Assembly (NCBI GenBank): GCA_900756725.1
Contig: CAAELJ010000097.1
Location: 1-22,742, forward strand
DNA from: an uncultured Collinsella sp.
GTDB taxonomy: Bacteria; Actinomycetota; Coriobacteriia; Coriobacteriales; Coriobacteriaceae
Direction: 5' to 3'
DNA length: 22,742 bases
Shown: one piece after another, positions 7,541 through 14,934 of the stretch
How positions within the stretch are numbered: position 1 is the stretch's first letter
Layout: every line of letters begins with the position of its first letter
Notes under the pieces: model-generated
The model's database searches: none
Seen by the model: only the letters and a program-made list of their open reading frames with translations
Told to the model about the DNA's origin: nothing
Made by a program: the position numbers and the translations under genes

Positions 7541-7568
7541 AGTATACACGAGGAATCGCAAAGTGCAA
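7541..7568 (-). promoter_or_regulatory. Promoter of tRNA-Ser(GGA)
   Basis: On the minus strand TTGCAC (7568-7563) and TATACT (7546-7541) are separated by 16 bp; using TTTGCA as the -35 gives 17 bp. The -10 ends 16 nt before the first tRNA base, which fits direct initiation near the mature 5' end. Confidence 0.7.
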
Positions 7569-7929
7569 ACAGAAAAGTTGGCATTTTTTAAAACGCTTGG
7601 CCGTGCTTGGCGCTGCAGTGGGGCTTGAGGTGCCAAAAAACGGCTTCCGACCAGCGTGGTTGATCAACTCAATTGTTCAAAAAAGGGTATTCATAAGCGA
7701 CTTGGCAATGAATTTAAAAATCTTTGGGTGGTGCTGTGGGCCACTGGTATGCATTTTGCGACCACAGCCTTGTGCCCGCTGACCTGCGGCTTGGCTCAGC
7801 TTGTCCCCACGGCACCGTATCTTGAACACAGATCCGTCAAGCATTTGGTCAGCATTTGGTTGGAATGCGCATGAAGTGCCGTGTGAGCATGGACATATGT
7901 GGAGGTCATGAGGTTGTAGCTGCATATTC

Positions 7930-7958
7930 TTGCAGCCTAGGAGGTTGAAAGATATTAT
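7930..7958 (+). promoter_or_regulatory. rpsF: Likely promoter of the rpsF operon
   Basis: TTGCAG (7930-7935) and TATTAT (7953-7958) are 17 bp apart, about 72 nt before the rpsF ATG. The -10 is a five-of-six match; the -35 matches only in TTG. Initiation near 7965 would give a leader of about 65 nt that contains the hairpin at 7975-8003. Confidence 0.45.
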
Positions 7959-7974
7959 TACCAAGTCTTTTCCT

Positions 7975-8003
7975 GCTTCAGGCGCACCTTCACGACCTGA
8001 AGC
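7975..8003 (+). promoter_or_regulatory. rpsF: Leader hairpin upstream of rpsF
   Basis: GCTTCAGG (7975-7982) pairs perfectly with CCTGAAGC (7996-8003) around a 13-nt loop, ending 12 nt before the AGGAGGTGA ribosome binding site. rpsF leaders in many bacteria bind the S6-S18 complex for autoregulation; I cannot match this loop to that consensus, so the link is inference. Confidence 0.45.
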
Positions 8004-8029
8004 CACATTTGCCCAGAGGAGGTGACAAT

Positions 8030-8323
8030 ATGAAGGCTTATGAACTGCTGTTCTTTGTTGACCCGTCGCTCGACCCCGAGACTCGTCTCGCTGTTATGAA
8101 GCGTATCGATACCACGATCGCTGAGGGCGCTGGCAAGGTCGACTCCGTTGACGAGTGGGGCAAGCGCAAGCTCGCCTACGAGATCAACGACCTCACCGAT
8201 GGTGACTACACCCTCATCAACTTCCACGCAGATCCTACCCAGATCGCCGAGCTTGATCGCGTCCTGCGCATCACCGACGCTGTGGTCCGCCACATGATCG
8301 TCCGTCGCGACGACCAGGAGTAA
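8030..8323 (+). CDS. rpsF: 30S ribosomal protein bS6
   Basis: A 97-residue bS6, the 30S platform protein that pairs with bS18. Typical features are the start MKAYELLFFVDPSLD, the central VDEWGKRKLAYEINDLTDGDY and the C-terminal RITDAVVRHMIVRRDD. Length is normal for forms without the long acidic tail. The start is set by a textbook AGGAGGTGA 5 nt before ATG 8030; the frame is open further upstream but without support. It is the first gene of rpsF-ssb-rpsR-rplI, the usual bacterial order. Confidence 0.98.
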   Translation: MKAYELLFFVDPSLDPETRLAVMKRIDTTIAEGAGKVDSVDEWGKRKLAYEINDLTDGDYTLINFHADPTQIAELDRVLRITDAVVRHMIVRRDDQE

Positions 8324-8371
8324 GACTGTCGTTTTGGACTGGGCTTGTGCCCCAAGAGGAAGTAGTGAGTT

Positions 8372-8824
8372 ATGAGCATCAATCGAGTGAACATCACCGG
8401 TAACCTCACCCGCGATCCCGAGCTGCGCGCCACCGCCGGCGGAACCCAGGTTCTGTCCTTTGGCGTCGCCGTGAACGATCGTCGCCGCAACGCGCAGACT
8501 GGCGAGTGGGAGGACTATCCCAACTTTGTCGACTGCACCATGTTCGGCACCCGCGCCGAGGCCGTGAGCCGTTTCCTGGCAAAGGGAAACAAGGTCGCGA
8601 TCGAGGGCAAGCTGCGCTACAGCTCTTGGGAGCGCGACGGCCAGCGCCGGAGCAAGCTTGAGGTCATCGTCGATGAGATCGAGTTTATGAGCTCCCGTGG
8701 TGGCCAGGGTGGCTACGATCAGGGCGGTTACGCCCCCGCAGCTCCCGCGCCCGCAGCACGTCCTGCCGCACCGGTGGCTACGCCGCCCGCGGTCGACGTC
8801 TACGATGAGGACATCCCGTTCTAA
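8372..8824 (+). CDS. ssb: Single-stranded DNA-binding protein
   Basis: A 150-residue SSB. Residues 1-107 form the OB fold (MSINRVNITGNLTRDPELR, VNFVDC-type strand NFVDCTMFG, KVAIEGKLRYSSWE). Residues 108-142 are a Gly-, then Ala/Pro-rich disordered linker, and the last six, DEDIPF, form the conserved acidic tip that recruits repair and replication partners. It acts as a tetramer coating single-stranded DNA at forks and works with DnaB, encoded about 1.1 kb downstream. AGAGGAAG lies 10 nt before the ATG. Its position between rpsF and rpsR is standard and ties SSB supply to growth rate. Confidence 0.98.
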   Translation: MSINRVNITGNLTRDPELRATAGGTQVLSFGVAVNDRRRNAQTGEWEDYPNFVDCTMFGTRAEAVSRFLAKGNKVAIEGKLRYSSWERDGQRRSKLEVIVDEIEFMSSRGGQGGYDQGGYAPAAPAPAARPAAPVATPPAVDVYDEDIPF

Positions 8825-8851
8825 GGGTTGTTCACCTATTTTTGAGTGAGA

Positions 8852-8877
8852 GGCGGCTTCGGTTCGCCGAAGTTGCC
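8852..8877 (+). promoter_or_regulatory. rpsR: UUCG-capped intra-operon hairpin before rpsR
   Basis: An 11-bp stem (8852-8862 with 8867-8877, two G.U pairs) is closed by a TTCG tetraloop, 19 nt before the rpsR ATG. There is no T-run, so it is more likely a stability, processing or translational element than a terminator. Confidence 0.55.
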
Positions 8878-8896
8878 AAATGAAAGGTATTTTGAC

Positions 8897-9163
8897 ATGG
8901 CTAATGATTTTTCTGCACGTCAGCCGCGTCGTAAGTACTGCCAGTTCTGCAAGGAGAACACTGAGTTCATCGACTATAAGGACACTCAGCTTCTCCGTAA
9001 GTACATGACCGACCGTGGCAAGATCAAGCCCCGTCGCGTCACTGGCGCTTGCACGCAGCATCAGCATGACATCGCCAATGCCATCAAGCGCGCCCGCGAG
9101 ATGGCTCTCCTGCCGTACACCGTCCCCGTGGTTTCCTCTCGTGGCAACCGCGACCGCGGCTAA
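8897..9163 (+). CDS. rpsR: 30S ribosomal protein bS18, zinc-type (C+)
   Basis: An 88-residue bS18, which binds the 30S platform with bS6. It keeps a putative zinc ligand set C15, C18 (KYCQFC), C52 and H55 (GACTQHQ), the C+ form. Some Actinobacteria also carry a zinc-free paralogue for zinc starvation; none is in this window. The core IDYKDTQLLRKYMTDRGKIKPRRVTG is canonical. I chose ATG 8897 (GAAAGG upstream) over an upstream in-frame GTG at 8846, whose translation would read through the hairpin and has no family similarity. It is separated from rplI by 15 bp. Confidence 0.98.
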   Translation: MANDFSARQPRRKYCQFCKENTEFIDYKDTQLLRKYMTDRGKIKPRRVTGACTQHQHDIANAIKRAREMALLPYTVPVVSSRGNRDRG

Positions 9164-9178
9164 GAAGGGAGACGCATC

Positions 9179-9718
9179 ATGAAGGTTATTCTTCTCGATG
9201 AGATCAAGGGCAAGGGCGGCGAGGGTGACGTCGTAGAGGTCGCTCAGGGTTACGCTGAGAACTTCCTGTTCCCCAAGAAGCTCGCTGTTGCCGCCACCAA
9301 GGGCAACCTCAAGCAGCTTGACGAGCGTCGCAACAACATCGCCAAGCGCGAGGCCGTCCGTCTGGCTACCGCCAACGAGACCAAGGCTGCTTTCGAGGGC
9401 AAGACGGTCACCGTTGACGTCAAGGTCGGCGACGAGGGCATCCTCTTTGGCTCCGTTACCGCCGCTATGATCGCTGACGCCATCAAGGCTCAGCTCGGTA
9501 TGGACATCGACCGCAAGCGCGTCGAGCTCGGTAAGCCCATCAAGGTTGCCGGTGCCCACACCGTTGCCATCTCGCTGTACCGCGAGATCAAGGCCGAGGT
9601 TGTCGTTCTCGTCGGCGTTACCGCCGAGGAGCTCGCTGCCGAGGCTGAGGTCGAGGAGGCCGCTGAGGTCGCCGAGGCCGAGACCGCCGAGGTCGAGACT
9701 GAGGCTGCTGCCGAGTAG
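9179..9718 (+). CDS. rplI: 50S ribosomal protein bL9 with acidic C-terminal tail
   Basis: A 179-residue bL9, an elongated 50S protein anchored near the L1 stalk that helps maintain reading frame. The N-terminal domain is canonical (MKVILLDEIKGKGGEGDVVEV, GYAENFLFPKKLA), followed by the long connecting helix and the C-terminal domain ending about VVVLVGV at 147. The usual length is near 150; here residues 149-179 add a tail built almost only of Ala, Glu, Val and Thr. GAAGGGAG precedes the ATG. It is the last gene of the operon and is followed by a strong terminator. Confidence 0.97.
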   Translation: MKVILLDEIKGKGGEGDVVEVAQGYAENFLFPKKLAVAATKGNLKQLDERRNNIAKREAVRLATANETKAAFEGKTVTVDVKVGDEGILFGSVTAAMIADAIKAQLGMDIDRKRVELGKPIKVAGAHTVAISLYREIKAEVVVLVGVTAEELAAEAEVEEAAEVAEAETAEVETEAAAE

Positions 9719-9750
9719 CATTTGCTGCAACGCAACAATCTTGTTCTAAG

Positions 9751-9787
9751 AAGGGCGCTCTGGGAAACCAGGGCGCCCTTTTGTTTT
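9751..9787 (+). terminator. rplI: Rho-independent terminator of rpsF-ssb-rpsR-rplI
   Basis: A 13-bp stem (9751-9763 with 9768-9780, one T.G pair) with a GAAA tetraloop, followed by TTGTTTTT. It lies 32 bp after the rplI stop. Confidence 0.93.
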
Positions 9788-9824
9788 TGCGCTGAGTGAG
9801 TGTCATGGTGAACGTTGCGTCGAA

Positions 9825-9840
9825 GTCCTATATACAGGAC
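9825..9840. promoter_or_regulatory. dnaB: Palindrome enclosing a TATATA box upstream of dnaB
   Basis: GTCCTATATACAGGAC is a 5-bp inverted repeat with a 6-nt A/T centre. TATATA (9829-9834) could be a -10 element, though the matching -35 (TGGTGA, 9806-9811) is weak. The dnaB start is about 100 bp downstream. Confidence 0.35.
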
Positions 9841-9941
9841 CGTTCATCCGTTTGGTTCGGTGATGATTGGCGGCGCGCGGCGCGTTTTGGGACCGTGGCT
9901 GATACTATGGATGCTCGCAAGCGATATGAATGAGGATGCTC

Positions 9942-11333
9942 ATGGCATATGACGATAGGGAGACCGGGCTGACGGTTGAGGACCGCGGCTCCAAGTTGGG
10001 TCTTCCCCAAAACCAAGATGCAGAGGCCAATGTACTGGCCGCTATGCTGCTATCGCCCGAGGTGGTCGAAGAGGCCCAGGTCGAGCTGCAGCCCGATGAC
10101 TTCTACCGGCCCATTCATAAGACCATCTATACCGCGATGGTCGATATGTACAACAGCCGCATTCCCATCGACTCCATCTCGCTGATCGATTACCTGCGAA
10201 GCATCAACAAGCTTGATGCCGTGGGCGGCGAGGCCTACATTTTGGAGTTGATGGGTCAGACCCTGTCGCTCGTCAACTGGCAGCACCATGCCGCTATCGT
10301 TCGCCGCGATTCGATGCTGCGTGAGCTGATCGGCGCCACCAACGAGATCAACGCGCTGGCCTATAACGCTCCCACCGATACCAAAGAGGTCGTGGAGCTG
10401 GCCGAGAGCAAGTTGCTCAAGGTCACGGCGCGCGAGGTCAAGTCGAGCTACAAGACGCTGACCGAGTTTATGGTCGAGGCCTATAACGAGGCCGAGGAAG
10501 TGTGCCAGGCAGGCGGCCAGGCTGCGGGCGTGCCCACGGGCTTCCCGTCGCTCGACCGCATGCTCATGGGTTTTCGCGAGGGCCAGCTCATCATCATCGG
10601 CGCCCGCCCTGCTGTGGGTAAGACGTCGTTCGCCCTGAATCTGGCGCTCAACGCTGCCGCTGCCGGTTATACCGTCGGCTTCTTCTCGCTGGAGATGTCG
10701 GGCAAGGAAATTGCCCAGCGTCTGATTTGCGCCTACGCCATGATCTCGATCAGTGACTTCCGCATGGGCCGCATTAGCCCCGAGCAGTGGGCAAATATCA
10801 ACGAGGCCACGCAGACCTTGTCCAAGCTCGATATTCTGATTGACGATACGCCCGGCACCACAGTGACCGAGATTCGCGCCAAGAGCCGCCGCATGCTCCA
10901 CAACAAGGAGAAAGCTATCATCATCCTGGACTACCTGCAGCTGGTGAGTCCTCCGCCGGGACGCCGCTCCGAGAGCCGTACCGTCGAGGTCTCCGAGATG
11001 TCGCGTGGTCTGAAGATCATGGCCAAGGAGCTCAAGATCCCGCTCATCGCGCTGTCGCAGCTCTCGCGTCAGGTCGAATCCCGTACCGGCAAGCGCCCGC
11101 AGCTTTCCGACCTTCGTGAATCGGGCTCCATCGAGCAGGACGCCGATATCGTTATGTTCTTGGACCGCTCCGCCGACGAGGCCGAAGCCTCGCGCGACGA
11201 TCGACCCGACGAGGGCGTTACGCGTATCGTCGTGGCCAAGAACCGTTCGGGCCCGATCGGCGACGTCGACCTGATGTTCCTGCCGGCATCCACCAAGTTC
11301 TATGAGCTTGATGGGGCACATGCCGAGGAGTAG
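9942..11333 (+). CDS. dnaB: Replicative DNA helicase DnaB
   Basis: A 463-residue hexameric 5'-3' fork helicase that unwinds DNA ahead of the polymerase and recruits primase. The N-terminal DnaB domain (LPQNQDAEANVLAAMLLSPE, YRPIHKTIYTAM) spans about 20-125, then a linker, then a RecA-like core. The core has Walker A GARPAVGKTS (220-229), FFSLEMS with catalytic Glu (247-253), Walker B IIILDYLQL (326-334) and the arginine-finger region near SQLSRQVESR and DLRESGSIEQDADIV. No intein or DciA/DnaC-type partner is seen here. I chose ATG 9942 because GAGG lies 6 nt before it; an ATG at 9930 would add four residues. It follows the ribosomal operon, separated by the terminator, and leads into purA. 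Confidence 0.98.
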   Translation: MAYDDRETGLTVEDRGSKLGLPQNQDAEANVLAAMLLSPEVVEEAQVELQPDDFYRPIHKTIYTAMVDMYNSRIPIDSISLIDYLRSINKLDAVGGEAYILELMGQTLSLVNWQHHAAIVRRDSMLRELIGATNEINALAYNAPTDTKEVVELAESKLLKVTAREVKSSYKTLTEFMVEAYNEAEEVCQAGGQAAGVPTGFPSLDRMLMGFREGQLIIIGARPAVGKTSFALNLALNAAAAGYTVGFFSLEMSGKEIAQRLICAYAMISISDFRMGRISPEQWANINEATQTLSKLDILIDDTPGTTVTEIRAKSRRMLHNKEKAIIILDYLQLVSPPPGRRSESRTVEVSEMSRGLKIMAKELKIPLIALSQLSRQVESRTGKRPQLSDLRESGSIEQDADIVMFLDRSADEAEASRDDRPDEGVTRIVVAKNRSGPIGDVDLMFLPASTKFYELDGAHAEE

Positions 11334-11360
11334 GACAGGCGCCCGTTGCACGGGTATACT
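11332..11360 (+). promoter_or_regulatory. purA: Promoter for purA overlapping the dnaB stop
   Basis: AGGACA (11332-11337, four of six) and TATACT (11355-11360, five of six) are 17 bp apart. The spacer holds a hairpin, CCCGT-TGC-ACGGG (11342-11354). It would give an untranslated leader of about 60 nt before purA. Confidence 0.55.
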
Positions 11361-11426
11361 GGGAATGTTTTGTGCTTCTGCGTGCCGGCGTGGCGCGTAG
11401 ACAGTCCATGAATGTAAGGAGTAAAC

Positions 11427-12713
11427 ATGCCGTCAACCGTTTTGGTCGGTGCCCAGTGGGGCGATGAGGGCAAGGGTAAGATCTGCGACCTGGTCGCCGG
11501 CGACTTCGATGCCGTCGTGCGCTACTCGGGCGGCAACAACGCCGGTCACACCATCGTCGTCAACGGCAAGAAGTACGGCCTGCACCAGGTGCCCTCCGGC
11601 ATCATGTATTCCGACCACGTGTCGGTGATCGGTAACGGCTGCGTCGTCAACCCCAAGGTTGTCCTTGAGGAGATCGACATGTTCGAGGCCGACGGCATCA
11701 CCACCAAGAACCTCAAGATTAGCGGCAACGCGCATGTCATCATGCCGTACCACATCGATCTGGATGGCGCCTTTGAGCAGAAGCTCGGCAAGAAGAACAT
11801 CGGTACCACCAAGCGCGGTATCGGTCCGTGCTATCAGGACAAGATGGCCCGCATCGGCCTGCGCATGCAGGACATGCTGGACGAGGCACTGTTCCGCGAC
11901 AAGCTGGAGACCGCTCTCGCCCGCGTGAACCCTGAGCTCGAGCTCATCTACAACCTGCCCACCTACACCGTGGACCAGATTTGCGACGAGTACCTGCCCA
12001 TGGCCGAGCGCCTGCGCCCCTACATCACCGAGACGAGCCTGCTGCTCAACAACATGATCGATGAGGGCAAGAACCTGCTGTTTGAGGGCGCCCAGGCGAC
12101 GCTACTCGACATCGACCACGGCACCTATCCGTACGTGACGTCTTCCAACTGCACCGCCGGCGGCGCCATCACCGGCTCCGGCGTGGGCATGAAGAACGTC
12201 GACCGCGTGCTGGGCGTCATGAAGGCCTATATCACCCGCGTTGGTTCGGGCCCCATGCCCACCGAGCTTTCCTATGAGTCCGAGGCCGGCCACACGCTGA
12301 CCGAGGAGGGCTATGAGTACGGCGTGACCACCGGTCGCCGTCGTCGTTGCGGCTGGTTTGACGGCCCTATCGCCAACTATGCCTCGCGCGTCAACGGCCT
12401 CACCGACATCGCCGTGACCAAGCTCGACGTGCTTTCGGCCTTCGACACCATCAAGGTGTGCGTGGCCTACGACGTCGATGGCGAGCGCTACACGAGCGTG
12501 CCCGAGCATCAGGTGCGCTTTGAGCATGCCAAGCCCATCTACGAGGAGCTCCCCGGCTGGAAGTGCGACATTACCGGTTGCCGCAGCTTTGACGAGCTGC
12601 CGCAAGAGGCTCAGGACTATGTGGCGTTTATCGAGGATCTGGCACACACCCGCGTGACGTTCATTGGCGTTGGCGCCGGTCGCGAGCAGATCATCAACCG
12701 ATTCTGGAAGTAA
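11427..12713 (+). CDS. purA: Adenylosuccinate synthetase
   Basis: A 428-residue enzyme that joins IMP and aspartate using GTP to form adenylosuccinate, the first committed step to AMP. The catalytic loop GAQWGDEGKGK (8-18, general base D13), NNAGHTI with H41, the IMP-binding GTTKRGIGP (126-134), FEGAQATLLDIDHGTYPYVTSSN and the aspartate-binding TTGRRRRCGW (301-310) are all present. The length is normal. AAGGAG lies 7 nt before the ATG. It has its own likely promoter at the dnaB end and is followed by purD, so two purine enzymes are grouped here away from a full pur operon. Confidence 0.98.
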   Translation: MPSTVLVGAQWGDEGKGKICDLVAGDFDAVVRYSGGNNAGHTIVVNGKKYGLHQVPSGIMYSDHVSVIGNGCVVNPKVVLEEIDMFEADGITTKNLKISGNAHVIMPYHIDLDGAFEQKLGKKNIGTTKRGIGPCYQDKMARIGLRMQDMLDEALFRDKLETALARVNPELELIYNLPTYTVDQICDEYLPMAERLRPYITETSLLLNNMIDEGKNLLFEGAQATLLDIDHGTYPYVTSSNCTAGGAITGSGVGMKNVDRVLGVMKAYITRVGSGPMPTELSYESEAGHTLTEEGYEYGVTTGRRRRCGWFDGPIANYASRVNGLTDIAVTKLDVLSAFDTIKVCVAYDVDGERYTSVPEHQVRFEHAKPIYEELPGWKCDITGCRSFDELPQEAQDYVAFIEDLAHTRVTFIGVGAGREQIINRFWK

Positions 12714-12734
12714 TCGGTTTATACGGTTATTGCG

Positions 12735-12790
12735 ATATACCCCTTTGCAGCCCAGACGGGCGGCCGAGGGGTATATTTGCTTGCAAAGGG
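12735..12790 (+). promoter_or_regulatory. purD: Two competing stems in the purA-purD spacer
   Basis: ATATACCCCT (12735-12744) pairs perfectly with 12767-12776, enclosing an inner GCCC/GGGC stem (12750-12753 with 12758-12761). The overlapping CCCTTTGCA (12741-12749) pairs perfectly with TGCAAAGGG (12782-12790). The first stem has only a weak T-run after it. It may be a weak terminator, or a switch before purD. Confidence 0.45.
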
Positions 12791-12830
12791 CTCGCGTGGA
12801 GCGGGCCATTCATCCATAGAGGAGGCACCC

Positions 12831-14135
12831 TTGAAGGCGGACACTCAAACCATCGACATCCTGTTGTTGGGCAGCGGCGGCCGCGAGCATGCTTTGGCAG
12901 CAAAGCTCGCAGCATCACCGCGCGCCGGCAAGCTCTACATCGCGCCGGGCAACGGCGGCACCGCGAGCTGCGGCGAGAACGTTGTTCTCGACGACTGCGA
13001 TCCTGCGGCCGTGGCGGCGTTTGCTCAGAGCCACGGATGCGGACTCGTGGTAATTGGCCCCGAGGCTCCGCTCGTGGCGGGCGTGGCCGACGCCGTGCGC
13101 GCGGCGGGTATTCCCTGCTTTGGCCCGGGTGCCGAGGGCGCCCAGATGGAGGGCTCCAAGCTGTTCTCCAAGCAGCTCATGGAGCGTGCGGGCATTCCGA
13201 CGGCAGCCTATGGTTCGTTTACCGACGAGGCTTCGGCTCTCGCCTACGTGCGCGAGCAGGGCGCTCCGCTGGTCGTGAAGGCCGACGGCCTTGCCGCGGG
13301 CAAGGGCGTTATCGTGGCGACCGAACTTGAGCAGGCCGAGGAGGCCGTGCGCGAGTGCTTTGGCGGCACCTTTGGCGATGCCGGCAACACCGTGGTTATC
13401 GAGGAGATGCTCGTTGGTCCCGAGTGCTCACTGCTCGCCTTTACTGACGGCAAGACCGTGCGCCCCATGGCCACCTCGCAGGACCACAAGCGCGCCCTCG
13501 AGGGCGACAAGGGACCCAACACCGGCGGCATGGGCGTCTACAGCCCGGTGCCCATCGTGACCGACGAGGAGCACGCCACCATGGTGGCGGTCATGGAGCA
13601 GACCGTTGCCGAGCTTGCTGCCGAGGGCATCGACTACCGCGGCTGCCTGTATGGCGGCTTTATGCTCACGCCTGCCGGCCCCAAGGTGCTGGAGTTCAAT
13701 GCCCGCTTTGGCGACCCCGAGACGCAGGTCGTGCTGCCGCGCCTTAAGAACGACCTGGTTGAGGTCATGCTCGCCTGCGCCAACTGCGAGCTCGATCAGA
13801 TTGAGCTCGACTGGCGTGACGAGTGGGCCGTGGCCGTTGTCCTGACGAGCGCGGGCTATCCCGGCAGCTACGAGAAGGGCAAGGTCATCACTGGTATTGA
13901 GGATGCCGAGGCCATGGAGAACGTAACCGTGTACCACGCGGGCACCGCCGTGGTGGATGGCCAGCTCGTGACCAACGGCGGCCGCGTGCTTGCCGTAACC
14001 GCTCTGGGTGACACGTTCGAGAACGCTCGCAACCTTGCCTACGAGGCCTGCGAGAAGATTGATTTTGAAGGCAAGACCCTGCGCCACGACATCGGCCTGC
14101 GCGCGCTGCGCGGCCGCGACGCCTGGGATGCCTAA
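12831..14135 (+). CDS. purD: Phosphoribosylamine-glycine ligase (GAR synthetase)
   Basis: A 434-residue ATP-grasp enzyme that makes glycinamide ribonucleotide in step two of purine synthesis. The N domain opens with ILLLGSGGREHALAAKL (phosphate-binding loop at 13-20), then GPEAPLVAGVAD, the ATP-grasp segment VVKADGLAAGKGV, the KRALEGDKGPNTGGMG loop and the metal-binding LEFNARFGDPETQ. The chosen start is TTG 12831, with AGAGGAGG 4-5 nt upstream; the frame is open to 12777 but that part has no family similarity and covers the hairpin. Length is normal. It is followed after 21 bp by a Nudix gene on the same strand. Confidence 0.97.
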   Translation: MKADTQTIDILLLGSGGREHALAAKLAASPRAGKLYIAPGNGGTASCGENVVLDDCDPAAVAAFAQSHGCGLVVIGPEAPLVAGVADAVRAAGIPCFGPGAEGAQMEGSKLFSKQLMERAGIPTAAYGSFTDEASALAYVREQGAPLVVKADGLAAGKGVIVATELEQAEEAVRECFGGTFGDAGNTVVIEEMLVGPECSLLAFTDGKTVRPMATSQDHKRALEGDKGPNTGGMGVYSPVPIVTDEEHATMVAVMEQTVAELAAEGIDYRGCLYGGFMLTPAGPKVLEFNARFGDPETQVVLPRLKNDLVEVMLACANCELDQIELDWRDEWAVAVVLTSAGYPGSYEKGKVITGIEDAEAMENVTVYHAGTAVVDGQLVTNGGRVLAVTALGDTFENARNLAYEACEKIDFEGKTLRHDIGLRALRGRDAWDA

Positions 14136-14156
14136 AATCCGAGAGGAATGAGACGG

Positions 14157-14852
14157 ATGGACGAGAAGAACGAAGAGCTCGTGGATGCGCAGATCGTTGA
14201 AGAGGGCAGCCGCATGTATGGGCACGCCGAGGGCGAGCCTGGCGGCGAGGTCGCTGACGAGCCGGCGCTGGTGCTGGGCGACGACGACCCGCACGATGCC
14301 GAGCTGCACGAGAAGATTCTTTCGGAGGAGTGCGCCTGGAAGGGCAAGATCCTCGACGTCCACCGTCTTGAGGTTGAGCTGCCCAACGGTCGCCGCAGCG
14401 CTCGCGATATCGTTCGCCATCCGGGTGCGGCGGCCGTTGTAGCGCTGACCGAGAGCGGCAAGATCGTACTGGTGCGTCAGTACCGCACCGCTATCGACCG
14501 CGTGACGGTCGAGATTCCCGCCGGCAAGCTCGATCCAGGCGAGGACCCGCTCGATTGCGCCAAGCGCGAGCTGCACGAGGAGACGGGCTTTAGGGCCGGT
14601 CGTATTCGCTTTTTGACGTCGATCGTCACGACTTGCGGCTTCTGTGACGAGATTATTCACATCTACCTGGCCACCAAGCTCGAGTTCGATGCACCCAACC
14701 CCGATGATGACGAGTTCGTCAACGTGGACCTCGTGCCGCTGCACGAGCTGATCGACGCCGTGCTCGACGGCAAGATCGAAGACGCCAAGACCGTCGTAGG
14801 CGCCTTGGCCTGCGATAGCATCGCGCATCGCTTAGGTGGGGCCGAGCTGTAA
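14157..14852 (+). CDS. Nudix hydrolase, ADP-ribose pyrophosphatase-like
   Basis: A 231-residue Nudix protein with a perfect box G-x5-E-x7-REL-x-EE-x-GF at 123-145. The context before it (RHPGAAAVVALTESGKIVLVRQYR, VTVEIPAGKLD) is typical of the ADP-ribose pyrophosphatase (NudF-type) branch, which cleaves ADP-ribose to AMP and ribose-5-phosphate. Residues 1-50 form an unusual extension, very acidic and low in complexity, before the usual start near ILSEECAWKGKILDVHR. ATG 14157 fits GAGAGG spacing better than ATG 14148. It follows purD closely and may share its transcript. Exact substrate is not decidable from sequence. Confidence 0.93.
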   Translation: MDEKNEELVDAQIVEEGSRMYGHAEGEPGGEVADEPALVLGDDDPHDAELHEKILSEECAWKGKILDVHRLEVELPNGRRSARDIVRHPGAAAVVALTESGKIVLVRQYRTAIDRVTVEIPAGKLDPGEDPLDCAKRELHEETGFRAGRIRFLTSIVTTCGFCDEIIHIYLATKLEFDAPNPDDDEFVNVDLVPLHELIDAVLDGKIEDAKTVVGALACDSIAHRLGGAEL

Positions 14853-14864
14853 CGAGTGGGGATA

Positions 14865-14903
14865 GCCCTGGGACAAGTACTACTGATTACTTTGTCCCAG
14901 GGC
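14865..14903 (+). terminator. Long hairpin after the Nudix gene
   Basis: GCCCTGGGACAAGTA (14865-14879) pairs with 14888-14903 over 15 bp with one bulged base and an 8-nt loop. The bases after it are CTTACG, so it lacks a T-run; it may attenuate, or stabilise the purD-Nudix 3' end. It ends 31 bp before the ABC transporter start. Confidence 0.6.
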
Positions 14904-14934
14904 CTTACGTTGCTGATATTTCTTTGAGGGACAC

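Larger units (their letters stand above)
7569..8029 (+). other. 461-bp spacer upstream of rpsF without a supported gene
   Basis: This A/T-richer stretch has open frames but none has a good ribosome binding site or local codon bias, so I call none. It contains a hairpin GCTGCA/TGCAGC (7919-7936), a likely rpsF promoter (7930-7958), a leader hairpin (7975-8003) and a partial direct repeat GCATTTGGT (7841-7849 and 7852-7860). I looked for 6S, tmRNA, SRP and RNase P signatures and saw none. Confidence 0.6.

Noticed and set aside
7841..7860. Tandem GCATTTGGT as a start of a CRISPR or iteron array
   Set aside because: Only two 9-bp copies 2 bp apart; no further units.
7471..7874. Open frames in the rpsF upstream spacer
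   Set aside because: They start inside the tRNA-Ser(GGA) gene or lack a ribosome binding site, and their composition is unlike the genes around them.
7945..8025. Possible 26-codon leader peptide from TTG 7945 ending in the rpsF ribosome binding site
   Set aside because: The AGGAGG directly touches the TTG, leaving no spacer, and the likely promoter -10 lies inside it, so it would not be on the transcript.
12720..12790. Purine riboswitch before purD
   Set aside because: The competing stems are real, but the three-way junction and conserved loop bases of the purine aptamer are not visible.
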